A stretch of 9,598 bases of DNA, from contig JABDIW010000220.1 in assembly GCA_013003515.1 (NCBI GenBank), positions 1 through 9,598 of the forward strand. The letters run 5' to 3'. Source of the stretch: Acidimicrobiia bacterium (GTDB lineage Bacteria; Actinomycetota; Acidimicrobiia; Spongiisociales; UBA5794). A program made the translations under genes and the position numbers. Every line of letters starts with the position of its first letter. Position 1 is the stretch's first letter. Positions 1-5,778 of the stretch are shown here, piece by piece. Under the pieces are notes generated by a model, which did not search any database, was not told the origin of the DNA, and saw only the letters and a list, made by a program, of their open reading frames with translations.

Positions 1-34
1 GCGTCGCGAAGGGCTGAGCTCTCGGTGAGGGACA
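1..34 (-). CDS. possible 5' end of a leftward gene, cut by window edge
   Basis: Reading leftward from an ATG at 34, the frame stays open to the edge and encodes MSLTESSALRD. The gene would be divergent from the M23 peptidase gene. There is no clear Shine-Dalgarno sequence in front of it, and 11 codons are too few to recognise a family. The only support is the ATG and the open frame at the left end of an otherwise empty 199-nt stretch. The plus strand is also open from base 1 to a TGA near 144, but that translation is Arg- and Pro-rich and looks like no protein. Confidence 0.22.
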
Positions 35-133
35 TGCGGCGGCGAGCCTACCCCGATACAGGCCGCTACCGGCCACCGCGTATCGAGTGGGCGAGATCAC
101 CACCCGCCACACGGACACGCCTCGTGGTCCTTC

Positions 134-157
134 GTGACTTTGCGTGATTCTGAGTGA
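134..157. repeat. three GTGA repeats with exact 10-bp spacing
   Basis: GTGA occurs at 134-137, 144-147 and 154-157, exactly 10 bp apart, and a related GTGG sits at 124-127. The units read TTCGTGACTT, TGCGTGATTC and TGAGTGATGG. One unit per helical turn places the GTGA cores on the same DNA face. They lie 43-66 bp before the peptidase start and overlap the candidate -35 and spacer. This is the kind of arrangement a regulator could bind, but chance is not excluded for such short units. Confidence 0.4.
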
Positions 158-167
158 TGGCTATTGT
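140..167 (+). promoter_or_regulatory. candidate promoter for the M23 peptidase gene
   Basis: TTGCGT (140-145) and TATTGT (162-167) are separated by 16 nt. They fit the loose actinobacterial housekeeping pattern TTGnnn / TAnnnT. Transcription would start near 174, giving a leader of about 26 nt before the ATG at 200. It would also exclude the TTG at 164 as a translation start. The -35 match is only TTG, so this is a weak prediction. Confidence 0.3.
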
Positions 168-199
168 GCCGCTGCGCCGGCTGCTCCTGGCGCAATCCC

Positions 200-775
200 A
201 TGACTCGACGTATCTCCACTCTCGCGCTCCTTGTCGTCTCCGTGCTTGGCCTTGCCGTGCCTGCAGGAGCCGGCGACGAGGACTTCCAATTCCTCTCGTT
301 CATCCACGATGACATCACCACCGAGTTTTCCAACGACTGGGGCGCGGGGCGGTCGGGGGGCCGTGCCCACAAGGGGAACGACGTGTTCTCACCGAAGGGA
401 ACGCCCGTGCTGGCCGCCGCCGATGGGTTCGTGGAGAAGCTGGGGAACGGGCCCCGATCCGGTTTCTACGTGAAGCTTCGCCACGCCGACGGATATGACA
501 CCTGGTACATGCACCTCGACAACGACACTCCAGGTAGCGATGACGGCAGGGGTGGGTCCGACGCTGCATATGCCACCGACCTCCAGGAAGGCGACTTCGT
601 CGAAGCCGGCCAGGTCATCGGCTACGTCGGCGACTCGGGCAACGCCGAGTGGACGACGCCGCACACCCACTTCGAACTGCACCGCGACGGACGGGCCATC
701 AACCCCCACGACTACCTCGAAGGCGCCATGAAACGCTGGCTGAGGGTGGAGAGCCTGGCCGACGAATTGGCCTAG
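200..775 (+). CDS. secreted M23-family (LytM/lysostaphin-type) peptidase
   Basis: The 191-aa protein has an N-terminal signal peptide: MTRR, a hydrophobic run to about residue 21, and a likely signal peptidase I site after AGA (24). The rest is one M23 peptidase domain. The zinc-site motifs are intact: HKGND (His57, Asp61) and HTHFEL (His155, His157). The conserved WYMHL segment carries His105. Members are usually zinc endopeptidases that cut peptidoglycan peptide bridges outside the membrane; some without these residues only activate amidases, but all are present here. There are no coiled coils or LysM or SH3 domains, so it is a minimal enzyme. I chose the ATG at 200 over an in-frame TTG at 164 because the signal peptide begins there and a candidate -10 box covers 162-167; no clear Shine-Dalgarno is visible. 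It runs into the convergent glycosylase gene with a 4-bp stop overlap. The exact substrate bond cannot be read from sequence. Confidence 0.9.
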   Translation: MTRRISTLALLVVSVLGLAVPAGAGDEDFQFLSFIHDDITTEFSNDWGAGRSGGRAHKGNDVFSPKGTPVLAAADGFVEKLGNGPRSGFYVKLRHADGYDTWYMHLDNDTPGSDDGRGGSDAAYATDLQEGDFVEAGQVIGYVGDSGNAEWTTPHTHFELHRDGRAINPHDYLEGAMKRWLRVESLADELA

Positions 776-780
776 GCCAG
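755..780. repeat. symmetric stop-codon junction between convergent genes
   Basis: A perfect 12-bp palindrome, TGGCCTAGGCCA (768-779), contains the TAG stops of both convergent genes, which overlap by CTAG at 772-775. A second pairing is possible: CTGGCC (755-760) with GGCCAG (775-780), extended by GAG (751-753) with CTC (781-783) across one bulged base, around a 14-nt loop. It could act as a weak bidirectional terminator, but neither strand shows a T-tract. Confidence 0.35.
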
Positions 781-1443
781 CTCCCTGGCCCGGGCGAACA
801 CGGCGTCGAGCATGGGCTCCGTGAGTCTCCCCGTGAACGTGTTCTGCTGGCTGGGGTGATACGACCCCAGCACCGTGAGCCCACCCAGGTCGACCTCGGA
901 TCCATGCCCGAAACGGGGACGGGGCCGCGGGACCTCCACACCCATCCGGGTGAGTGCCTGCATGGTTGCCGTGTATCCGATCGACCCAAGGGCGACGATC
1001 ACCCGGACGTCATCGAGCAAGCCGAGCTCGGCGTCGAGCCATGCCGAGCACGTCGACTTCTCGTCAGCCGACGGTTTGTTGCCCGGCGGTGCACACCGCA
1101 CCGCGGCAGTCACATAGGCACCGGTCAGTTCCAGACCATCGCCACGACGCACTGACGTCGGTTGGGACGCAAACCCGGAGCGATACATGGCCCGGTAGAG
1201 CCAGTCACCCGAGCGGTCGCCGGTGAACATGCGGCCCGTTCTGTTGGCGCCGTGAGCCGCAGGCGCCAGGCCGACCACCAGCACTGTCGCCTCGGGATCG
1301 CCAAAGCCAGGAACGGGAAGGGCCCAATACTCCTCGTCGCGAAACGATGCTCGTTTGACGACCCCGACCTCTTCACGCCACGCAACCAGGCGAGGGCACT
1401 TCCTGCAGGAGGAGATCTCCTGCGCCAGCGACTCCAGGCTCAT
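772..1443 (-). CDS. udgB: family 5 uracil-DNA glycosylase (UdgB type)
   Basis: This 223-aa enzyme belongs to the uracil-DNA glycosylase superfamily and removes uracil, and in studied family 5 members also hypoxanthine and ethenocytosine, from DNA to start base excision repair. Four cysteines, Cys13 and Cys16 (CRKC) plus Cys117 and Cys132, are placed as the 4Fe-4S ligands of families 4 and 5. Motif A is GLAPAAHG (58-65), where family 4 has GEAPG; the Ala-rich form lacking the acidic residue marks family 5. The segment NRTGRMFTGDRSGD follows at 67-80. The C-terminal motif is HPSQQNTF (196-203). Length matches the family. I chose the ATG at 1443 because the protein begins there at the usual distance before CRKC, and because it overlaps the upstream stop as ATGA, implying translational coupling to the lipoprotein gene. 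The frame stays open far upstream of this ATG, but that part is Arg-rich shadow sequence. Confidence 0.9.
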   Translation of the reverse strand: MSLESLAQEISSCRKCPRLVAWREEVGVVKRASFRDEEYWALPVPGFGDPEATVLVVGLAPAAHGANRTGRMFTGDRSGDWLYRAMYRSGFASQPTSVRRGDGLELTGAYVTAAVRCAPPGNKPSADEKSTCSAWLDAELGLLDDVRVIVALGSIGYTATMQALTRMGVEVPRPRPRFGHGSEVDLGGLTVLGSYHPSQQNTFTGRLTEPMLDAVFARARELA

Positions 1444-2939
1444 TCCGGATCGGGCAGGAAGTTCATCGAATAGAGCGTGTTGGCACTCCAGATCATCCAG
1501 CCCAGATCGCGCTCCTCGGCCACTTGCTGGACGGCGACGATCTCCTCGGCTTCGAGCAGCCAGGTCTGGATCCAGGGTCGGTAGATGCTGTGACCTTCGA
1601 GCTTTGGCGCACCGTTGTCCAGAGCGGTCGAGACGATCTCGACGGGGTGCTCGTTCGGGTTGTCGAAGCCCTTCCACCCGGGGCCGTACGTGTAGGTGTA
1701 GATCATGGGAGACAGGACGTCGGCGTAGTAGCTCATCTGTTGGGGACGCTGACCGATGCCTTCGTCGGTGGAGCTCTCCAACGTGATGGCGAAGATGTCG
1801 GCGGCAACCGCACACCCCATCGGGTTGAGCAAATCGTACGCGGCCTCCATGAACGCCGCGATGGTCGCCTCGCGAACCTCCTGGGTGTAGGGCTCGTCGA
1901 ACACGAGCGTCCTGATCGGCCCATCTGACGGGAACCGGATGTAGTCGAACTGGATCTCGTCGAACCCCCGCCGGCAGGCTTCCTCGGCGAGGGCCAACGA
2001 GTACTCCCAGGACTCGCGGTCGGTCGGGTCCAGCCAGCGCAGTCCCTTGTAGTTGCGCCACTGCTCGCCTGTCTCGGAGTCCATCGCAGCGATCTCGGGC
2101 CGCGCTCTGGCCAGCGGATCGTCCTGGAACGTGACGATGCGGGTGATCTTGTAGAGGCCGGCAGCATCCATGTCCGCGATCACCTGGTCGAGGTCGTAGA
2201 ACGCCTGAACGGCCGAGATCTCGTGGGCGAGACGAACCTCGGTGTCGTGGAACACCGTGCCGCCCTCGTTCTTGGTGTCGAGCACGAACGCATTCACACC
2301 TGACTGCTCCGCGAGGTCGAGGAGGTCCCGCCACTGACTTGGGTTGCCCGCCTTGGCACCCTGGACGCGAAGCGCCCGGATCAGCCTGGGCTCCATCTCG
2401 ACCGTGACAACAGCGCTTGTGCCATCCCAGGCCAGGCTGGTCGGCTCCCAGGCGGGGCGACTCGCCTCGATCACACCCGGTTCGACCCGTGTGAGAAGGA
2501 ATTCGCCGCTGTCATCGGTGACGACTTCCGCACCGCCCTGGATCACGGTGGTGCGGGGCAATGGGACACCCCCGGGCCCGACCACGGTGCCGCTGAGACG
2601 ACGCGGCGTGAGCACAGCCTCGAACACACCGGTCTCGGGGAGCTGTGCGATCGTAGTCGAGTAGTCGAGGAACCCGGTGGCGCTGATCTTCACCTCAGCG
2701 GGCTCTTCGGGCCAGATCGCTTCGGCGGCGCCGCTGGCGTCGGTGGGGAAGGTCACCGACTCGAACGTGATGTCCGCCCTGATGGCCGACCCGTCGTCGG
2801 AGGCCAGGGTGACGAACCCGATGACCGGAGGGGGCGGTTCGGGCGCTCGCGCCGCGTCGCCCATCGACACCGGTGCACCGCACGCAGCGCCGGCAAGGGC
2901 GAGGATGAAGAAACCCAGGGCCGCACGTCTCATCTTCAT
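1440..2939 (-). CDS. lipoprotein with DUF4015 glycosidase-like barrel
   Basis: A 499-aa exported protein. Residues 1-19 are a lipoprotein-type signal (MKMRR, hydrophobic core, then LAGAAC with Cys20); the lipobox has Gly rather than Leu at -3, so lipidation is likely but not certain. A Pro-rich linker (33-38) follows. Residues 40-112 look like a beta domain, and 114-182 a carboxypeptidase-regulatory-like beta sandwich (GTVVGPGGVPLP, then DDSGEF). Residues 188 to about 490 match the DUF4015 putative glycosyl hydrolase family: VLDTKNEGG (219-227), FDEIQFDYIRFPSDG (326-340) and YTYGPGWKGF (416-425). The acidic residues in these strand ends are candidate active-site residues, but the family reaction is not established to my knowledge. 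It probably acts at the outer face of the membrane on cell-wall or surface glycans. The start could be the ATG at 2939 or at 2933 (residue 3); neither has a strong Shine-Dalgarno. It is the first gene of a two-gene unit with the glycosylase gene. Confidence 0.82.
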   Translation of the reverse strand: MKMRRAALGFFILALAGAACGAPVSMGDAARAPEPPPPVIGFVTLASDDGSAIRADITFESVTFPTDASGAAEAIWPEEPAEVKISATGFLDYSTTIAQLPETGVFEAVLTPRRLSGTVVGPGGVPLPRTTVIQGGAEVVTDDSGEFLLTRVEPGVIEASRPAWEPTSLAWDGTSAVVTVEMEPRLIRALRVQGAKAGNPSQWRDLLDLAEQSGVNAFVLDTKNEGGTVFHDTEVRLAHEISAVQAFYDLDQVIADMDAAGLYKITRIVTFQDDPLARARPEIAAMDSETGEQWRNYKGLRWLDPTDRESWEYSLALAEEACRRGFDEIQFDYIRFPSDGPIRTLVFDEPYTQEVREATIAAFMEAAYDLLNPMGCAVAADIFAITLESSTDEGIGQRPQQMSYYADVLSPMIYTYTYGPGWKGFDNPNEHPVEIVSTALDNGAPKLEGHSIYRPWIQTWLLEAEEIVAVQQVAEERDLGWMIWSANTLYSMNFLPDPE

Positions 2940-2993
2940 GGTTGTACGCGAACACCGAGAGCGGTCTTCGCCTGCGAGCAGAGTAGTGGTCCG

Positions 2994-3023
2994 TTGCAGC
3001 CAAGCGGCGCAGCGCAGTACGCT
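2994..3023 (+). promoter_or_regulatory. candidate promoter for the sigma factor gene
   Basis: TTGCAG (2994-2999) and TACGCT (3018-3023) are separated by 18 nt and fit the TTGnnn / TAnnnT actinobacterial pattern. Transcription would begin near 3030, leaving a leader of about 39 nt. The region is shared with the divergent lipoprotein gene, for which I found no convincing -35/-10 pair; TACTCT (minus strand, 2985-2980) is a possible lone -10. Confidence 0.28.
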
Positions 3024-3028
3024 CGGTT

Positions 3029-3068
3029 GAGCTCCTCCGTGAGGGGGGTCTTACCGGACTGGAGCTCC
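3029..3068 (+). promoter_or_regulatory. possible leader hairpin masking the sigma factor RBS
   Basis: The Shine-Dalgarno GGAG (3061-3064) of the sigma gene lies in the palindrome GGAGCTCC (3061-3068), directly before the ATG. GAGCTCC (3029-3035) can pair with GGAGCTC (3061-3067), a 7-bp GC-rich stem with a 25-nt loop that would bury the site. A competing hairpin, CTCCTC (3032-3037) with GAGGGG (3041-3046), includes one T-G pair and uses the same left bases, so two exclusive structures are possible. If transcription really starts near 3030 (see the candidate promoter), the first base or so of the left arm may be lost. This is read by eye; no folding energy was computed. Confidence 0.3.
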
Positions 3069-4001
3069 ATGGCACGAAGAGCCAAAGAGGCGCCCGTATC
3101 AGACGGCGTCGGGTTGTACCTCGAAGAGGTCGCCAGCCACACGTTGCTGACGGCCGAGGACGAGGTCCGCCTCGCTCGATTGATGGAATCGGGAAGAGAG
3201 GCCGAGCTTCTGCTCGCTGCGCCAGACGCCCAGCTGACCCGAACCGAAAAGGTTCGTCTCCGCCGCGACATCTCGGCTGCCGAGGATGCCAAGGCGCAGT
3301 TCATTCGCTGCAACCTGCGGCTGGTCATTTCGATCGCCAAGCGATACGCTGGTCGCGGCCTCGATCTGCTCGACCTGATCCAGGAAGGCAATCTCGGCCT
3401 GATCCGTGCCGTCGAGAAGTTCGACTGGCGCAAGGGCTTCAAGTTCTCCACGTATGCCACATGGTGGATCCGGCAGGCCATCACTCGCGGGCTCGGCAAC
3501 CATGGCCGCACCATTCGGCTCCCGGTCCACATGGTCGACGTGGTTCGAGCCGTCCAGGAAGCGGAATTGACACTCACCGAGACTCTGCACCGGCCCCCGA
3601 CCGTCGTCGAGATCGCCGAGATCAGCGGCCTCGACGTCGACAAGGTCGTTGTCGCCCTCTCGGCTCCCGGAGACACGGTGTCGCTCGACCGTCGCGTCGG
3701 TGAGGATGGCGATGCGGAGCTCGGCGACTTCATCGAGGACAGCACAGTCGAAGACCCGTTCGTGTCCGCCGCAGCCGGCGCTGCCCGCCAGCAGCTCGAC
3801 CTGGCGCTCGCCCTCCTCGACGAACGGGAGCAGCTGGTCCTCAAGCTCCGCTACGGGCTCGACAACACGGAGCCCCAGACGCTGTCGCAGGTCGGCGGTG
3901 AACTCGGGATCACACGAGAACGGGTACGCCAGATAGAAAGCCGCGCCCTCGGCAAGCTACGGCATCCGGCAGCCGCCTACGACCTCGAATCGCTGATCTG
4001 A
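3069..4001 (+). CDS. sigma-70 family RNA polymerase sigma factor, group 2-like
   Basis: A 310-aa sigma factor of the RpoD/SigA/SigB type that directs RNA polymerase to promoters. Region 1.2 spans about residues 12-45. Region 2 spans about 77-150: NLRLVISIAKRYAGRG (2.1), DLIQEGNLGLIRAVEKFDW (2.2) and FKFSTYATWWIRQAITRGL (2.3-2.4), ending in GRTIRLPVHM. Region 3 covers about 151-230. Region 4 covers about 240-300, with the helix-turn-helix in TLSQVGGELGITRERVRQIE (271-290). There is no region 1.1 or long acidic N-terminus, and region 2.4 departs slightly from primary sigma factors (RGLGNHGRT where those have about RAIADQART). I therefore favour a non-essential group 2 factor of the SigB/Hrd type over the housekeeping factor; such factors often serve stress or stationary phase. 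The ATG at 3069 has GGAG 4 nt upstream; an in-frame TTG at 2994 was rejected because it overlaps a candidate -35 and adds no conserved sequence. No anti-sigma gene is adjacent. Confidence 0.9.
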   Translation: MARRAKEAPVSDGVGLYLEEVASHTLLTAEDEVRLARLMESGREAELLLAAPDAQLTRTEKVRLRRDISAAEDAKAQFIRCNLRLVISIAKRYAGRGLDLLDLIQEGNLGLIRAVEKFDWRKGFKFSTYATWWIRQAITRGLGNHGRTIRLPVHMVDVVRAVQEAELTLTETLHRPPTVVEIAEISGLDVDKVVVALSAPGDTVSLDRRVGEDGDAELGDFIEDSTVEDPFVSAAAGAARQQLDLALALLDEREQLVLKLRYGLDNTEPQTLSQVGGELGITRERVRQIESRALGKLRHPAAAYDLESLI

Positions 4002-4007
4002 CCCGTC

Positions 4008-4277
4008 GTGTTCGGGTTCCTCTTCCTGCTCATCGTCGCCAGCGTCCTCGGGTCGATCGGCGCCGCCATCGCCGGCAAGCAAGAGCAGGGATGCCTCATT
4101 TCCATCGCGGTCGGGTTCATCGGAGCCTTGATCGGTCGCTGGCTTGCGTCGCTGTCGGGCATCGACGATCCGTTCACCTTCACACTCAGCGGCACCGAGA
4201 TCCCGGTGTTCTTCACCGTTGCGGGAGCAGCGCTCTTCGTGGCGCTGATCAACCTGCTCAGCGGTCGCCGCAGCTGA
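4008..4277 (+). CDS. GlsB/YeaQ/YmgE-family small membrane protein
   Basis: An 89-aa integral membrane protein with three predicted helices at about residues 2-22, 29-49 and 64-85. The middle segment, ISIAVGFIGALIGRWLA, is the hallmark of the transglycosylase-associated (GlsB/YeaQ/YmgE) family, and the length is normal. The name is historical; the molecular role is not established, though several relatives are induced by envelope or general stress. The GTG start at 4008 is 6 nt after the sigma factor stop, with no separate ribosome site, so the two are probably co-transcribed and perhaps translationally coupled. No other in-frame Met is available. The context suggests, without proving, that it belongs to the response the sigma factor controls. 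Confidence 0.8.
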   Translation: MFGFLFLLIVASVLGSIGAAIAGKQEQGCLISIAVGFIGALIGRWLASLSGIDDPFTFTLSGTEIPVFFTVAGAALFVALINLLSGRRS

Positions 4278-4284
4278 GGCTCAG
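4274..4284. repeat. palindrome holding both convergent stop codons
   Basis: CTGAG (4274-4278), a central G and CTCAG (4280-4284) form a perfect inverted repeat. The TGA stop of the plus-strand gene (4275-4277) and that of nucS (TCA at 4281-4283) occupy its two arms. An outer pairing AGCTG (4272-4276) with CAGCT (4287-4291) is also possible. No T-tract follows on either side, so termination here is uncertain. Confidence 0.4.
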
Positions 4285-4940
4285 AACAGCTTGAGGATTG
4301 CCGAGTCGAGGCCCTTGAGCTCGTCGTAGTCGACCTCGCGCCACTCGATGCCCCGATCGCCGGCCAGCGTCCGTGCCTGGGGCTTGACCTCCTGGGCCAC
4401 GAACATGCCGCGTACGGGAGCGAGACGGGAGTCCCGGTTGAGAAACTCGAGGTACCTGGTGAGCTGTTCGACCCCGTCGATCTCTCCGCGACGCTTGATT
4501 TCCACCGCCACGGTCCCGCCGGTGGCGTCACGACACAGCAGGTCGACAGGTCCCACCGGCGTGGGGTACTCACGGCGGATCAGCTCGAGGCCGTCGCCGA
4601 GCACTTCGACTCGTTCGGCGAGGAGACGCTGCAACTCGGCCTCGACGGCGTCCTTGCGGAGGCCGGGATCGTCACCGAGCTCGATCGCCGTCTCGAAGTG
4701 GATCTCGCCGAACTCGATGATCAGCCGCTCCCCCTTCGAGTTGGCGACGATCCAGCGATCACCGTCCTCGGTCAGCTGATTGGGGGCGTTCATCCAGTTC
4801 AGTGGCTTGTAGGCGCCGCCATCGGCATGGACCGCCACACAGCCGTCGGCCTTGACCATGACCAGTCGGGTTGCCTCAGGGAGGTAGGCGTTCAACCTGC
4901 CTTCGTAGGTGACGGTGCATTCGGCGACGCGGATCCGCAC
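4281..4940 (-). CDS. nucS: mismatch-specific endonuclease NucS (EndoMS)
   Basis: A 219-aa nuclease that in actinobacteria replaces MutS/MutL: it cuts both strands at mismatches such as G-T, G-G and T-T, and its loss gives a mutator phenotype in mycobacteria. The N-terminal DNA-binding half carries RLNAYLPEATRL and YKPLNWM (44-50). The C-terminal RecB-like nuclease half carries GPVDLLCRD with Asp133 and AVEIKRRGEIDGVEQLTRY with Glu147 and Lys149, the expected metal-binding and catalytic residues. The C-terminus ends ILKLF, matching the -LF tail that contacts the DNA polymerase sliding clamp. By eye it resembles mycobacterial NucS along its whole length. The GTG start at 4940 has TGAGG upstream that overlaps the stop of the membrane-protein gene, 6 nt away, so it is likely translated by coupling. 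It is the last gene of a leftward run beginning at sufB. Confidence 0.95.
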   Translation of the reverse strand: MRIRVAECTVTYEGRLNAYLPEATRLVMVKADGCVAVHADGGAYKPLNWMNAPNQLTEDGDRWIVANSKGERLIIEFGEIHFETAIELGDDPGLRKDAVEAELQRLLAERVEVLGDGLELIRREYPTPVGPVDLLCRDATGGTVAVEIKRRGEIDGVEQLTRYLEFLNRDSRLAPVRGMFVAQEVKPQARTLAGDRGIEWREVDYDELKGLDSAILKLF

Positions 4941-4946
4941 GACGCC

Positions 4947-5759
4947 TCAGCGAATGATCGAGTCGGACTCGGTCAGCGGCCCCTCGGGGGCCTCGTCGAT
5001 GGAGGGAAACCCGTCGCGGCGTCCCTTGGCTTCGAAGTAGACGGCGGTCGCCAGAGCCGGGATGAGTGGGGCGATCAACACGGAGGCGAGCGCCTGAACG
5101 ATGCTCTGCGCCACGCTGTATGCCTCGGCATCCGGTGCAGTGAAGGCTCCCGGAGCCAACAGCCCGCCGATGGCGAGCGATGCGAAGAAGACGATGACGA
5201 GCCCCAGGATGACCACGCCGAACGTGAGTCCCCAGTTCCCGGCGATCATGCGGAAGCTGATGCCGACGGCGTCGCCACCGCTGACTCGCTCGTACATCAA
5301 CGCAGGCCATCCGAACGCGGTGAACAGCACGGTGAAGATCAAACCGGGAAGGATGAACGCCACGAACCCACCGAGGATCACCAGCGTCGAGAGGAAGGCG
5401 AAGGCGAGAACGGGCCCCAGCCTCTCGAACACCTCGGCGTACACGCTGGGGACGCTGATCGACTCACCGCGATAGGCCCTGATGAACGCCGTTGTGAGCG
5501 CAGCGGACTGGATCGCCGTGAAGAGGATCGCCAGGAAACTGACCAGAAGGGCGATGCCGAGCGCTCGGCCGATCTCCTCCGTCCCGTCAACGGTGGTTTC
5601 GACCTCGGGCACCGCCGAGGTGACGAGGAACGTGACGAGGAACGTGGGGATCGTGATGACCGCGGTCACCGCGATGATGCTGCCGAAGTTGGTGAACCAG
5701 CCGTTGATCGACTCGCCTACCAGCGAGCCGGCGCGGAGCTGGGTGCGTCCGATCTGCAT
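4947..5759 (-). CDS. six-helix membrane protein of unknown function
   Basis: A 270-aa integral membrane protein with about six predicted helices: 24-50, 66-93, 114-136, 137-156, 176-202 and 218-242. The N-terminus (RTQLRAGSLVGESINGWFTNFG) and the sequence FVAFILPGLIFTVLFTAFGWPALMYE, with a Pro-Gly kink, resemble uncharacterised proteins loosely related to the membrane domain of glycerophosphodiester phosphodiesterase and YciC/DUF975-like proteins. No catalytic motif is visible, and the polar tail (244-270) is probably cytoplasmic. The ATG at 5759 has AGGG 7 nt upstream. It starts 19 nt after the sufB stop and ends 6 nt before nucS, so it is co-transcribed with both. Neither neighbour suggests a membrane role, so its function is unknown. 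Confidence 0.8.
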   Translation of the reverse strand: MQIGRTQLRAGSLVGESINGWFTNFGSIIAVTAVITIPTFLVTFLVTSAVPEVETTVDGTEEIGRALGIALLVSFLAILFTAIQSAALTTAFIRAYRGESISVPSVYAEVFERLGPVLAFAFLSTLVILGGFVAFILPGLIFTVLFTAFGWPALMYERVSGGDAVGISFRMIAGNWGLTFGVVILGLVIVFFASLAIGGLLAPGAFTAPDAEAYSVAQSIVQALASVLIAPLIPALATAVYFEAKGRRDGFPSIDEAPEGPLTESDSIIR

Positions 5760-5778
5760 GCGGAGACCCTAGGTCGTC

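Noticed and set aside
1444..2334. Upstream extension of the UDG reading frame to a 520-codon frame
   Set aside because: The extra 297 codons overlap the lipoprotein coding region in another frame and are Arg/Gly-rich shadow sequence. The UDG family starts at the ATG at 1443.
2936..3844. Minus-strand open frame of 302 codons over the sigma factor gene
   Set aside because: The product is Ser- and Arg-rich low-complexity sequence, and the opposite strand encodes a clear sigma-70 factor.
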